A stretch of DNA of 64,000 bases from Neocallimastix lanati (nom. inval.) (Eukaryota > Neocallimastigomycota > Neocallimastigomycetes > Neocallimastigales > Neocallimastigaceae). The stretch covers positions 87,501 through 151,500 of the forward strand of contig JACVTC010000003.1 of the NCBI GenBank assembly GCA_016946835.1. Direction: 5' to 3'. Under the pieces are notes generated by a model. The model worked only from the letters and a program-made list of their open reading frames with translations, ran no database searches and had not been told where the DNA came from. Below, in pieces: positions 35,801 to 53,338 of the stretch (positions are counted from its first letter, which is position 1; every line of letters begins with the position of its first letter). Position numbers and translations under genes: made by a program.

Positions 35801-38767
35801 AACAAATAAACTATTGGATTTTAATAAAACAAATAACACACATAACAATAAACACAATATTACTTTAGAACAAAATAATTTATACGCAAAAAATAATATT
35901 AATTCAAATGTAATTTCTGAAGTAAATAATGAAATTTCAACTAATGTAAAACATAGTAACAATAATATAGTTCGTTTAAATAAAAATTATAATAAACAAA
36001 ATACTAACACAGTACTAGAAAACCAAAATATACTTCAAAAGGTCAATAACAATTCTTTAAATAATAATAATAATGATTTTATATTTACCAATATCCATGT
36101 AAACAATAAAAATAATTTGAATCATTCATTAAAAAACGTGGTAAATAATTCTTACATTGAAAAAGGTGAATGCAGTTATTCTTATAAAAATAAACATAAT
36201 TGGGCAGAAAAAGGAAAAGATGCTGAAAATCCTTCAATTACCCATAAGGAATATAGTAAAAAATCCTGTAAAAATGATATCGTTTTACCGACTCTGATTA
36301 ATACTGTTAACTCAAATATAAATGATTCCAAGCCAACCGAAAATTCCCCTGCCAGTACTCCTGTAAAAACGCTTAAAGAAAATATTGATATTTCTAAATT
36401 TAAAAATGAAAAAAATTTTAATAATAAAAATTATTCAAAAAATGAAGAAAATTTTAATTTACAACCATTGGATAATGGTAAAATAATTAAATCTTATAAT
36501 TTAAATTCAGACCCAATAATGACGAAGAATAATAATATTATGAATAATAATTCCACTAAATTAAAATCTTTTAATACATCACGTGAATCTACAACATTTA
36601 TTAATAAAGATAATAAGTTACATAAAATTAATGATAACAGTAATAAATCTATGAAACTTAAAAATTTTTCAAAAATTAATCAAAAATTTATTAATAAAAT
36701 TTTTTTTCAAAATGTCAATAATAAAAATATAATTAATGATAATAATAAAATCAATACATCTGTAACAAATGATACTTTTGATAAAACATTTAAACTTTCC
36801 CTTAATAAATCTTTAAATAATGAAGATTCTGTCACTAAAAATATTAAAGATGACAATTTTAATAATAATATTATTGCTACTAATGAAAATTTACTAGATA
36901 ATGTTGTTGATGATAATCTATCAATTAACAATTATAATTGTTCAAATTTAGATGAAAATGATGTTATTCCTATTGGCGATAAAACTCCCCAGGATTCTTA
37001 TTCTATTAACCATGATTTAGGTTCTGATACTAATTACATTAATAATAATATTATTTCCATTATTTCTGACCAAGATGTAAATATGACTGATAATATGACA
37101 GGGATTAACAATCAGTCCGTACTCAAACGTCCTTTAAGTCCTGAAACTTTCTTTAATATTACTAATGATATCTCTCGGCCTAAATATGATGTTTCCAATA
37201 ATGAAAAAATGGTTTTTACAATTTACTCTGATACACCTAATAGTTTTAATGAAGCTATTAATTGTCCTAATAAAAATTACTGGTATAAAGCTATACAAGA
37301 TGAACTTAATAATTTATACAATAATAATGTTATGTCCATCGTTAATTACATTCCTAAAAACAAAAATCTTATTTCGACAAAATGGGTTTTTGCTACCAAA
37401 AAAGACTCTAATAATAATATTGTTAGATTTAAAGCTCGCCTAATTGCTAGAGGTTTTAAACAACGTAGAGGTATTGATTATGAACTTACTTATTCTCCTA
37501 CCTTAAACATTGATGGATTAAAGCTTATTATCGCTTTAGCAGCTAAGTTTAATTGGAATATCTACCAATTAGATATTAAAGCTGCGTATCTCAACGCTCC
37601 ATTAGATACTGATATTTACACTACTATTCCACTAGGTGATACTAACTTTGGGCGGGGATTCTGGAAACTCAATAAAGCACTATACGGATTAAAACAATCC
37701 GGTAGGCAATGGAACCAAACGATTACAAAATTTTTAAATAAAAATGGATTTAAACAAATAAAATCTGAAAAGTGTATATTTAAATATTCAAAGAATAATA
37801 AAACCAAATGCATCATAGGTTTATATGTAGACGATATGATCATAACTGGTGAAGACAAAGAAATACAAAATATAATTACAAAAATTAAAGAAAAATTTAA
37901 AATATCAAATTGTGGACCAGCCGAATTCATACTTGGCATAAAAATTGAAAAACAAAAGAATAAATATATTATATCACAAAATAGTTTTATAAATAATATA
38001 TTAGACAAATTTAATATAAAAGAAATGAGAAAAAGAAAAACACCATGCACAGGAGACAACACTATCTCTGAAAATAATAAACCTTTCAATAAAACAATCT
38101 ACAAGAGTGCTATAGGTTCCTTAATATATCTATCAAAATGCACAAGGCCAGATATCGCATTCTCCGTGAACAAGGCTGCCAGAAAATCAGAAAAACCCAC
38201 AATATCAGACTGGAATAAAATAACAAATATTTTCAGATATATAAATAGTACTAAAGATTATAAAATTGTATATGATGGACAAGGGGAAATAATAGCATAC
38301 ACTGATGCCGATTTTGGAGGTGATCTAAATGACAGGAAATCTACGTCTGGTGGAATAATACTTATGGGAAACAGTCCCATATGCTGGATTTCTAAAAAAC
38401 AAACATGTGTAGCTACGTCTACAGCAGAAGCAGAATACATTAGCACATCCGAAAATATTAAAAAAATTCTATGGATCAGAAATATTTTAAAAGAATTAAT
38501 AAATTATAATAAAACAATTACCATTTTCACAGATAATTTAGCAAGTAAAATAACTATTGAAAATGGTGAAATCAATACAAAGTTAAAACACATAGATATT
38601 AGATTTCATTTTAATAGAGATAATATAGTAAAAAGGAAAGTAAAATTAGAATACAAAGATACAAAAGAAATGTTAGCTGACGCTCTCACTAAAGATGTTA
38701 ATGGTACAAAAATGAGTATATTTGCAAATAAGATTTTTAATATTAAAAAATCTAATTTGAGGGGGAG

Positions 38768-38783
<16 letters not shown>
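32898..38783 (+). CDS. Copia Gag-Pol polyprotein, copy 1
   Basis: 1961 residues in one frame, start MAYQFNLAKDQRLRG. Gag has a helical N-terminal region and a CCHC knuckle, CHICEIRGHLTKDC, near 284. Protease WYYDSGAYEHV near 400. Pre-integrase zinc region HRRMGH ... CKECK near 538-570, integrase core IHSDISGPY near 592, KTDGGKEY near 656, PENNGKAERIN near 688. RT with TKWVFATKKDSN near 1490, QLDIKAAYLNAP and the active site GLYVDDMIITG near 1642. RNase H starts at YTDADFGGDLNDRKS near 1800. Between integrase and RT (about 838-1394) lies an Asn-rich linker of roughly 550 residues, unusually long for copia elements. The stop codon lies 15 bp inside the 3' LTR, so the frame crosses the polypurine tract. 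No damage seen. Confidence -1.
38756..38767 (+). promoter_or_regulatory. Polypurine tract of copia copy 1
   Basis: TTTGAGGGGGAG directly before the 3' LTR; the same tract occurs in copy 2 on the other strand. It primes plus-strand synthesis. Confidence -1.
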
Positions 38784-39763
<980 letters not shown>

Positions 39764-40083
39764 TGTTAGCTTTATTAAATTTAGATCTATAATAATATTC
39801 CTTATGGAATATGGTATACAAGGGAAATAAGTGTATGATCTATCTTTCGGCTTTAAATAAGTAATAAAGTCACATGTTACTACATGCGTTTTCCATAACA
39901 TAAAATAAATTAAAAATTAATTAAATAAATATTAAAAGATAATTAACATAGATTTATACAAGACGATAGATCATAATACATTTAAGTAATCATTAAATAT
40001 AAATAAATAAATACACATAAATATAAATAAATACTATAAATAAATAAATTAAATATATAGTTAAATTATGAGTGCAGTCAACA
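39764..40083 (-). repeat. 3' LTR of copia copy 2
   Basis: Plus-strand ends TGTTAGCTTTATT and GCAGTCAACA. Followed at 40084-40095 by the complement of the polypurine tract TTTGAGGGGGAG. Confidence -1.
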
Positions 40084-40103
40084 CTCCCCCTCAAATAATA
40101 TTT

Positions 40104-43100
40104 TTAGATAAAAATGTTGTTTGTAAATTTTTGTATCTTTGGTCCATTTGAGTCCTTGGTTAATATGTCCGCTAGCATGTTTTCAGTATCAATATATTCT
40201 AATTTTACTTTCTTCTTTGCAATATTGTCCCTGTTGAAATGATATCTTACACTTATATGCTTTAATTTTGTATTTATTTCTCCGTTCTCCATTATTTTCT
40301 TACTTGCTTGATTATCTGTATAGATTTTAACAGTTATCCATTTGTTTAAAATTTCTTTTATTATATTTCTAATCCATAATATTTTCTTTATATTTTCGGA
40401 AGTGCTTATGTACTCTGCTTCAGCAGTAGACGTAGCAACACTTGTTTGTTTCTTGGACAACCAGCATATCGGACTTGTTCCCATAAGTATTATTCCTCCT
40501 GAGGTAGATTTTCTATCTTCCAAACAGCCGGCAAAGTCAGAGTCGGTATATGCAACAAGCTCCCCCTTTCCATTATATTCTATCTTAAATTCTTTGGTAC
40601 TATTAATATATTTTAGAATATTTATTATTTTGTTCCAATCCGATATAGTTGGATTTTCACATTTTCTTGAAGCTTTATTTACAGCGAAAGCTATGTCAGG
40701 TCTAGTACATTTCGAAAGGTATATTAAGGAACCTATTGCGCTTTTGTAGATTGTTTTATCGAAAGGTTTATTGTTTTCTGATATTTTATTATCACCAGTA
40801 CATGGTGTTTTTCTTTTCTTTGTATTATCAATATTAAATTTATATAACATATTATTTATAAAATTTTTCTGTGAAATAATATATGAATTATTTTCTTTCT
40901 TTACTTCAATTCCTAATATGTATTCAATTGGATCACATTTAGATATTTTAAATTTTGATTTTATTTTATTTATTATTTGTTTAATGTATTCGTTTTCTCC
41001 AGCGATGACCATGTCGTCCACGTATAAGCCGATAATGCATTTTGTTATATTATTTTTTGTAAATTTGAAAATACATTGTTCGGATTTAATTTGAATGAAC
41101 TCATTTTTTATTAGGAATTTTCTAATGGTATTATACCATTGTCTACCAGATTGCTTAAGGCCATACAAAGCTTTGTTGAGCTTCCAATATCCCCGCCCAA
41201 AGCGCGTATCGCCTTTAGGAATAGTAGTATAAATATCTTTATCAAGCGGAGCATTAAGGTAAGCGGCCTTTATATCTAGCTGGAAAATATTCCACTTAAG
41301 AACAGCAGAAATAGCGAATATTAATTTAAGACCATCAATGTTTAGAGTAGGAGAATAAGTTAATTCATAATCGATTCCCCATTTTTGTTTAAATCCACGA
41401 GCAACTAAACGAGCTTTATATTTATAAATATTATTATTTGAATCACGTTTAGTGTTGAAAACCCATTTTGTGGTAATGATGTTCTTGTTTTTAGGTACAT
41501 TTTTAACAAAAGTCATAATATTATTAGAATAAAGGTTATTAAGTTCATCATTAATAGCCTCAATCCAGTTATTTTTGTCTTCACTGTTTATTGCTTCTTC
41601 ATACGTATTAGGAATGTGACAAAATATAGAAGCAATAATAATGTCGTTGATTTGGTCTAGTTTTCTACGAGAACTAATATTAGTAGGTGCAGTCTCTTTA
41701 TATTTTGGACTAAGTGGTCTTTTATAGATGTTGCCATATTCTGTATTGGCTACAATGTCATCCATAATTTCATCTTTATTAAAATCAATAACACTTGATG
41801 CATCTATAAGAGATTTGTGGGCATAATTTTCTTTGTTTACTATATTATTGTTGTTAAATTTATTAATTATTTCGTTATTATTAGTAGGTGAAATTTCGTC
41901 TGTTTTTTGAGAAATTTGGTTGGTTGAAGAATCGGTTATTAAAGGTAAATTCTGATTAAAATTATATGGAAGAGTTATATTTTTAAGATTTTCCATTACC
42001 GTATTTTTATTATCTGAAGGAATATTATTGATATCTATTGTAGGAGTGGAGAAATTATAGTTTTTCTTCATAGAGTCGCTGGATTTTGAATTTTGTTGAA
42101 TTAATTTATTATTTTTCGATAAAAAATTTTTATTAATAAAATTTTGATCATTTTTTGGAAAATTTTTGATATTCATTGATTTATTTGAATTATTAATAGA
42201 TTTATGTGAATCATTATTGTTGTCATATGTAATATGTGATTCATTAGTGTTATTTGAAATTATTGAATTATTTGAAAATTTTTTGATATGATATGAATGT
42301 GATTTTGCTTCAGCCAATAGATTTTCTTGAATTTTTTCATCATTTTTTGAAAAATTTTTATTATTAAAATTTTTTTTCATATTATTATTATTTATTGTAA
42401 AATTCTGTAAATTTTGGCTTGATTTTTCATTATTTAAAAATATTTTATTTTTATCAAAATTTTCAAATTCAGTTATTTTTTCTTTTCCTTTGTTCCTGCT
42501 GGAAGTTGAGGCGGCGTAAGCAGGATCTTCTGGTTTATATTTTTCAATAATGTTAGAATTAAAATTGGTATTCTTAGTATTATTTCTAAACTTTTTATTA
42601 TAATTTTTATTTATTATTTCTAAATTTCTATTTATCTCATTCAAATAATTATTTTCAGAATTATTTTTGTCAACATTGTTGAAATTGAATTTCAATTTAA
42701 ATTCACAATTATTTTTATTTTTAATTTCAGGATTAATTTTAGAATTAATTTCAACATCTTTATTTAAATTATGGTTATTTTTCTGGTTTATATCTTTATT
42801 ATCAAATTCTTGATTTTCTTCATTTAACGATATATTATTGACATGCTTATTTTTAATGTAATTACTTTTATGTTCTGTATTAGTAGTCCTTTCATTATTA
42901 ATATTTTCATTTAAAATGTTTTCTTCATTTAAGATGTTTCTTCCATTAAAATTATTTTCATTGTTCATATTATTATCTTCATTTATATTATTATCTTCAT
43001 TTATATTATTATCTTCATTTATAATATTATCTTCTGGATTCATATCTTTTCTATTGTTGTCTTTCATAAATGAGAAGTAAGAGTCTTTATAATTGCTTGT

Positions 43101-45740
43101 TTCGTATTTGTGTTTACTAGGCTCTTCTTCAACGAATTCTACATCGTTAGTATAATGTATTTTATTATTTTCAATATCCATGATAATATATGAATATTTT
43201 TTATCATCAAATCCCAAGAATACGCCCTTCTTAGCATTTGGTAAAAATTTTGATTTGTGTTGTGTATCATCCCTGTAATAACACACACAACCAAAGGTTT
43301 TTAAATGTTTTAACTCTACCTTTTTGTTGTAAAATACTTCATTGGGTATTAAAAATTTATTTCCTGAATGGGGAATTAAGTTATATATGTAGCATGCCTG
43401 TTTTATGGCGAAATTCCAAAAGTTTTCTGATAATTCTGCCCAATATAGAAGAGTTTTAGCTGAATTTCTAAGAGTTCTGTTTATTCTTTCAGCTTTTCCA
43501 TTAACTTCAGGGCAACCTGGAGGAGAATAGGTTTTTTCTATTCCATTTTCTTTACAGTATTTATTAACTGTTTTATTTTTAAATTCCTTTCCTCCATCTG
43601 ATTTAAATATTTTAATATTATATTCTTCAAATTGGTTATTTAAGTACTTGAAGAATTCCACAATTAATTCGGGAGCTTCGGCTTTAGATTTTAAAGTATA
43701 TATCCATACTTTTCTTGAGAATTCATCCATGAATGTAATAAAGTATTTTTTATTATTGATAGATGAATTGTATGGACCTGAAATGTCTGAATGTATTATT
43801 TCCAATATTTTCGTAGCTTTCGGTATTTTTCCTCCGTGTGATTTTCTTGACATTTTAGCTACTTTACATTCTATGCATTTAGGAGTTTTTATTTGGTGTA
43901 AACTTAGATATTTGTTTATGTTTTCTAGGTAATAATGACCTAGTCTTCTATGCCAAATTTCAAGGCTTTTTTCATCAACTTCGTTTAAAGCCATAATATT
44001 TTTATCCTTTTCTTCAAAGTTTTTATTAATCTTGTAAGTATTTACTAAGAATTGATTATCATTTGTAGAATAATAAGTTCCTATATATACATTATTTGGA
44101 CCCCATAAGTTAAATCTACCACGTGTATAATCATCAGTGTCAATAATGACTCTATATCCTATTTTGGCCAGTTCTATTCCACTAATAAGATTTTTAGTTG
44201 CAGATTTTGAATATAATACCTTGTCTAGTCGTACATATATTCCATTAATGTAACATTCGTAAGTACCATATCCTTCGAAGCTACACATTGTCCCATTGGC
44301 ACATCTTAACTTTATTTTGCAGTGAATAAAATTATTTAGCAAATTAAAATCATTAGTTATATGTTCTCCAGCACCAGTATCATATAACCATTCACTAGTC
44401 TTATCATTTTCTTCATAATAATTGATGTTGTTTACATATAATTCCTCTTTTTTATTAGGAATTGTTATCTCCTTTGGAATAATAGAACTATCATTCACGT
44501 ATTCAATTAATCCAGAAAATTTAACCTTATTGTCAATGTTTATTTCTTCTTGTTTTTCTATCAGTGCCCTTGCGTCTTCAAAATCAAAATTATCGTCATA
44601 ACTACTGGCACTGTCTGGATCAGAAATTTTACTTATTAAATGTAAAGACTTCTTTGGATGATCATTTAATGTGGTCTTTACTTGAAGCTTTTCTTGCCTC
44701 CCTTTATTATTTGACTTCGTCTTCATATTATATATGCAGTTTCTGGTAGAGTGTCCTTTAACTTCACAAATGTGACAATATGATTTATTATTATTGTCTT
44801 TGTTACTATTATCTTTATTATTATTGTTATATTGGTTACCATTTTGCTTTCCTCTTTTCTTAGAGTTAGAGCTTTTGTTATTATGGTTGTTGTGTTCATT
44901 TTTCTTTGAGGAATTACTAGTTCTTCTTCCTCTACTGATAAAATCTAGATCCATTGGATCATCTTTTTCAATGGTTTTGTTATCTTCCCAATTTTCTAGG
45001 TAAGATTTTGCATAAATAAAACTTTTGAGATTATTAATATATACATTAGGGTCACTATTCAAATTAATTTGAATGATATTTTTATAATCATCCGGTAGTA
45101 CGTTATAGAGATATTTTAATTTTTCCTTATCAGTGATCTCCACATGTTGTTCTTCCATATCATCGAAAGTTTCTTTCATAAGTTCTAGCTTTTCGATGAT
45201 TTGATTTCTATCTCTGGCTTTAATACTTCTTAATCTTTTAAGCCAGTATTCCATATCAGCATTTGAATTTCCATATTTTGATTTGAGTCTTTCCATTATA
45301 CGGAAACCATTATTAAGTCTGCTGATTTCTCTTAAAACAGAATCATCGACATTCTTACTGATCATGAGTATCATGTCAGCATCGATCCTTTCTGCTTCCT
45401 CAACTAATCTGATATGATTAAGAGGATTACCAAAAAAGTTAGTTAGCTGAGTATTGATATCGACATTATTGTTTCGATTAACCTCAGCATTGTTTCGAAT
45501 AGGTGCGGCAGGAGCTTGCGGTAACATTTTGGTAATTAATTTAGTAATTACCTTGTTGATAACATCGTTGACATTGGGGTTGTAATTAAAACCTACATCA
45601 TTAAGTTTTCCAATGACGTCGACTTCCATGAATTCCTTAATACCTTGACGTTTAGCGGCATTGTCAATAAGGAATTTCCACTCATTAAAGTTGGATTTTC
45701 CATGGAGGCGTTGGTCCTTAGCTAAGTTAAAGTCTTGCAT
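40104..45740 (-). CDS. Copia Gag-Pol polyprotein, copy 2
   Basis: 1878 residues, start MQDFNLAKDQRLHGKSNF. CCHC knuckle CHICEVKGHSTRNC near 320. Protease WLYDTGAGEHITND near 452, with the standard DTGA. Integrase core IHSDISGPY near 650, KSDGGKEF near 713, PEVNGKAERIN near 745. RT with TKWVFNTKRDSN near 1423 and active site GLYVDDMVIAG near 1575. RNase H YTDSDFAGCLEDRKS near 1732. An Asn-rich linker of about 370 residues (roughly 897-1265) separates integrase and RT, including three tandem NNINED repeats. The whole frame is open, so it could be autonomous. It is clearly homologous to the product of copia copy 1 over all domains outside the linker. Confidence -1.
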   Translation of the reverse strand: MQDFNLAKDQRLHGKSNFNEWKFLIDNAAKRQGIKEFMEVDVIGKLNDVGFNYNPNVNDVINKVITKLITKMLPQAPAAPIRNNAEVNRNNNVDINTQLTNFFGNPLNHIRLVEEAERIDADMILMISKNVDDSVLREISRLNNGFRIMERLKSKYGNSNADMEYWLKRLRSIKARDRNQIIEKLELMKETFDDMEEQHVEITDKEKLKYLYNVLPDDYKNIIQINLNSDPNVYINNLKSFIYAKSYLENWEDNKTIEKDDPMDLDFISRGRRTSNSSKKNEHNNHNNKSSNSKKRGKQNGNQYNNNNKDNSNKDNNNKSYCHICEVKGHSTRNCIYNMKTKSNNKGRQEKLQVKTTLNDHPKKSLHLISKISDPDSASSYDDNFDFEDARALIEKQEEINIDNKVKFSGLIEYVNDSSIIPKEITIPNKKEELYVNNINYYEENDKTSEWLYDTGAGEHITNDFNLLNNFIHCKIKLRCANGTMCSFEGYGTYECYINGIYVRLDKVLYSKSATKNLISGIELAKIGYRVIIDTDDYTRGRFNLWGPNNVYIGTYYSTNDNQFLVNTYKINKNFEEKDKNIMALNEVDEKSLEIWHRRLGHYYLENINKYLSLHQIKTPKCIECKVAKMSRKSHGGKIPKATKILEIIHSDISGPYNSSINNKKYFITFMDEFSRKVWIYTLKSKAEAPELIVEFFKYLNNQFEEYNIKIFKSDGGKEFKNKTVNKYCKENGIEKTYSPPGCPEVNGKAERINRTLRNSAKTLLYWAELSENFWNFAIKQACYIYNLIPHSGNKFLIPNEVFYNKKVELKHLKTFGCVCYYRDDTQHKSKFLPNAKKGVFLGFDDKKYSYIIMDIENNKIHYTNDVEFVEEEPSKHKYETSNYKDSYFSFMKDNNRKDMNPEDNIINEDNNINEDNNINEDNNMNNENNFNGRNILNEENILNENINNERTTNTEHKSNYIKNKHVNNISLNEENQEFDNKDINQKNNHNLNKDVEINSKINPEIKNKNNCEFKLKFNFNNVDKNNSENNYLNEINRNLEIINKNYNKKFRNNTKNTNFNSNIIEKYKPEDPAYAASTSSRNKGKEKITEFENFDKNKIFLNNEKSSQNLQNFTINNNNMKKNFNNKNFSKNDEKIQENLLAEAKSHSYHIKKFSNNSIISNNTNESHITYDNNNDSHKSINNSNKSMNIKNFPKNDQNFINKNFLSKNNKLIQQNSKSSDSMKKNYNFSTPTIDINNIPSDNKNTVMENLKNITLPYNFNQNLPLITDSSTNQISQKTDEISPTNNNEIINKFNNNNIVNKENYAHKSLIDASSVIDFNKDEIMDDIVANTEYGNIYKRPLSPKYKETAPTNISSRRKLDQINDIIIASIFCHIPNTYEEAINSEDKNNWIEAINDELNNLYSNNIMTFVKNVPKNKNIITTKWVFNTKRDSNNNIYKYKARLVARGFKQKWGIDYELTYSPTLNIDGLKLIFAISAVLKWNIFQLDIKAAYLNAPLDKDIYTTIPKGDTRFGRGYWKLNKALYGLKQSGRQWYNTIRKFLIKNEFIQIKSEQCIFKFTKNNITKCIIGLYVDDMVIAGENEYIKQIINKIKSKFKISKCDPIEYILGIEVKKENNSYIISQKNFINNMLYKFNIDNTKKRKTPCTGDNKISENNKPFDKTIYKSAIGSLIYLSKCTRPDIAFAVNKASRKCENPTISDWNKIINILKYINSTKEFKIEYNGKGELVAYTDSDFAGCLEDRKSTSGGIILMGTSPICWLSKKQTSVATSTAEAEYISTSENIKKILWIRNIIKEILNKWITVKIYTDNQASKKIMENGEINTKLKHISVRYHFNRDNIAKKKVKLEYIDTENMLADILTKDSNGPKIQKFTNNIFI

Positions 45741-45800
45741 GATTTCGAAGCGGTGAAGCGTATTAATTAAGTACTTTTAATAATAAATGATATGAGTCAA

Positions 45801-45815
45801 CTGAGACTCTTAATC
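45801..45815 (-). promoter_or_regulatory. Copia copy 2 primer-binding site (tRNA-Lys anticodon arm)
   Basis: Minus strand GATTAAGAGTCTCAG next to the 5' LTR, the same 15 bases as in copy 1 and complementary to the tRNA-Lys(CUU) anticodon arm. Confidence -1.
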
Positions 45816-46135
45816 TGTTAGCTTTATTAAATTTAGATCTATAATAATATTCCTTATGGAATATGGTATACAAGGGAAATAAGTGTATGATCTATCTTTC
45901 GGCTTTAAATAAGTAATAAAGTCACATGTTACTACATGCGTTTTCCATAACATAAAATAAATTAAAAATTAATTAAATAAATATTAAAAGATAATTAACA
46001 TAGATTTATACAAGACGATAGATCATAATACATTTAAGTAATCATTAAATATAAATAAATAAATACACATAAATATAAATAAATACTATAAATAAATAAA
46101 TTAAATATATAGTTAAATTATGAGTGCAGTCAACA
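45816..46135 (-). repeat. 5' LTR of copia copy 2
   Basis: Same sequence as 39764-40083 as far as can be read. Confidence -1.
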
Positions 46136-46503
<368 letters not shown>

Positions 46504-48567
46504 TAGTAGTAGTAGTAATATTATATGGTAAAAAATGTGGGATATTTATTAATTAAATATAATGTAATATTTTTCAATGAAATGGAAAATAATATATATT
46601 AATAATTATATTTTTTTTTATTAATTTAATAATTTTATCTTATGTGTATATAAAAATGATATTCAATTTTAAATATTTCTTTAGTGGTTTCTTAGTAGCA
46701 ATGATATATTCTATTAATAATTACTATTAATCATTTAGCATTCTAAATAACCAATATAAAAAAAATTATGAATAGTAAAACTCCCTTTTCTTATATTAAT
46801 TTAATCGTACATTATATTATTTAAGATAGATGTAGAAATGCATTGTAAAAAAAAATTTTTTTTAATTAATAAAATTATATTATAAAAATAGTAATAATAA
46901 CAAACAATAAGTTAGGAAAATATTAAATAATAACCAATTAATAGTATAATTTTCTAAATAATATAAATTTTACAAAGACAATAATTTTGTTTAATTATAT
47001 AATACGATTATAATAGAAAATAAAAAAAAAAAATTTTATTCAAAATATTTATATATATTTTGAATAAAATTTTTAGATAAGACTAAAAAAGAGTTTTATT
47101 AATAGTTCGTTAAGCTTTACAAATACAAATATTAATAGTTCTTTATTTCTAAGTATTATTTCTTTGTTTTATTATATAATGTATTTTTGTATTTTCGGTG
47201 TGTGCATGATATTACTTTTCATTTTTATCCTAAACTTTATATTTAATTTTCAATAATTTTTTTTTTTTTTTTAAAATTTTTTTCTCAATTCTTTTAATTA
47301 AGAATATATAATTATAACGTAATTTCTATATAAAATATTAAATATGATTATATATAACATACTTTATTAAATTAATAATGATAAATATAAAGGAATTGAT
47401 ATGAATTAACCGTTTTAAAAAAAAAATATATTATATTATTTTTTTATTCCAATAATTTTATAATTAATAATAGGAATAAAAATAACTACTTAAGGTTATA
47501 TTTATAATATTTATGCATTCATATATTTATTAATATACAATACAATTAAAAACTATTGATACTTTCATTCTGTAAGTTCATTATTAACTTTTATCGAAAA
47601 TTAATAAATAAATTAAATAATTATTATTAATTTCTCAAAAGATAGAAATAAGAACTTAGTTAGGATATTGTATAATAATAAATTATATATATACATGGAA
47701 TATTAAAATAATTATATAATAAATATTAATTTATTTATGTTGGAATATTATATATAAAAGTTAAAAAATAAAAAAAAAAAAGAAAAAAAAAAAGAAAAAA
47801 AAAAAACTTTACAAAAATTATACAAAAATTTTTAATTATTTTATAATATTCCTTTTTTTTTTTATTTGTTCATTTTTTTAAATGTATAGTATTTATTTTT
47901 TGGAAAAAAATAATAATAATAATAATAAAAAAAAAAAAAAAAAAAAAAAAAAAGATACTAAATATACATAAAATAAATTTAATTATAAAATTTTTAAATA
48001 TAAAATATAAATTATTATTTAAATATCATAATTCTAACCCTAAAACTATATTTTTTAAAAATTGAGTTTTAATCCCCCTAAAAAAATATTTTCACTATAC
48101 AAAATATATTATTTTCTATATATATATAACACAGTAAAAAATATATTAAAACAAATAAAATAAAATAAAATATATAGTAGAATATTAAATAAGAAAGTAT
48201 AGATTGAATATAATAAAATAAAATATATAGTAGAATATTAAATAAGAAAGTATAGATTGAATAAAATAAAATAAAATATAGAGTAGAATATTAAATAAGA
48301 AAGTATAGATTGAATAAAATAAAATAAAATATATAGTAGAATATTAAATAAGAAAGTATAGATTGAATAAAATAAAATAAAAAAAAAATAAAATAATTAA
48401 TAGTAAAGCATTGTAAAATAATGGAGTATCAACAAAAATAAAATAAATTAAAACAAAATTAATTAATTAATTAATTAATAAATAAATAAATAAATAAATA
48501 AATAGATTATAAAATAAAATAAATACCAAATTAAATAAAAATTTACATATAATTTGATTTTTATATT

Positions 48568-48606
<39 letters not shown>
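46504..48606. other. Intergenic A+T-rich DNA
   Basis: No gene seen. Holds an A-rich tract at 47766-47805, the satellite relative at 48140-48390, (TTAA)n/(AATA)n at 48460-48505 and a T34 run ending at 48605, directly before the stop codon of the next gene. Confidence -1.
48140..48390. repeat. Inverted relative of the (TTTTA)n satellite
   Basis: Four tandem units of about 55-60 bp. The complement of each unit has TCAATCTATACTTTC and ATTCTACTATATATT between TTTTA blocks, matching the unit at 27660-29455 in the opposite orientation. Confidence -1.
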
Positions 48607-52187
<3,581 letters not shown>

Positions 52188-53011
52188 TTTGAGACTTTTT
52201 ATTTTGTTTTAAGAGAAATTACAAAAAAGAGAAAAACAATTACGACTTTTTATATCATGTTTTTAATCCTTATTAAGTAATATATAACAATTTCGAAAAA
52301 ATCTTAATCTCTAATTACTTGTTCTATTTTCATTTAAAAAATTATTTTTTATTTTAATAAATTTTGATAAATACAGATTTTTATTTTTATTGTTTTCAAT
52401 CTTTATAGTCTTTATTAAAAAATTAAATAAAATAAAGTAAAAAATATATATGTGTACATCAATTAAAAATTATAAATATATATTTAAATAATAATTATTA
52501 ATTATAATTAATAAATTATAATTAAAATAATTTATTAAAAATAATTTATTATGAATAAAAAGTATGAAGATTAAATTTAAATAATAATTAAAAAAAATAA
52601 TTATTATTTTTTATAATTATATTTTTTCTATTATTTTAAAATTGATATTTAGATAAATATATTTAATCTTGATTTTATTCTGTTTTTATTTAAAATTTAT
52701 TAGAGTAATATTAAATAATATTCATAAAAAAAATGTTAATATTATATTTAAAATTTTTATTTTTGACTTTTATTTTATTTTTTTATGATTTTTAATAGAA
52801 TTGTATTAAAATTCAGGAAAAAAAATAAATTTACTTTGGTAACAAATTTAAAAAAAAAAAAAAAAATTATTCTTAGTCTATTTATTATCCAAGAAAATTT
52901 TTATATATTATTGTAAACCTTAAAAACTCTAATTTTAATATTAAATGAATAAAATTGAAAGTATATATATATATGTATAAATATTTTCTTTCTATATAAT
53001 TATATAATTAA

Positions 53012-53060
<49 letters not shown>

Positions 53061-53284
53061 TTTATTTAATAAAAAACGAAATAATTATTTATTAAAACTT
53101 CAATTTAGTGTAATTATACAATCTATGAAATTTATGATAATATTAAAAACCTTGAACTTTATTTTAATATATATTTAATTCCAAGTATTATAAAGTATTC
53201 TTTGAATATAGAATTAATTGTAACAATTTTTATTGCTAAATTTTATATTTTTATTATTAAACTTTTTCATTATATTTATTATTA

Positions 53285-53338
<54 letters not shown>

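Larger units (their letters stand above)
39764..46135 (-). mobile_element. Complete Ty1/copia retrotransposon, copy 2
   Basis: 6.37 kb on the minus strand with 320-bp LTRs that look identical. ATTAT occurs on both sides (39759-39763 and 46136-46140), a 5-bp target duplication, though within (TTA)n. Related to copy 1 in protein and PBS but with an unrelated LTR sequence, so a separate family of the same lineage. Confidence -1.

Noticed and set aside
40342-45003. Plus-strand open frames across copia copy 2
   Set aside because: Antisense shadows of the intact Gag-Pol frame; the same holds for minus-strand frames within copy 1 and plus-strand frames at 23230-23645.
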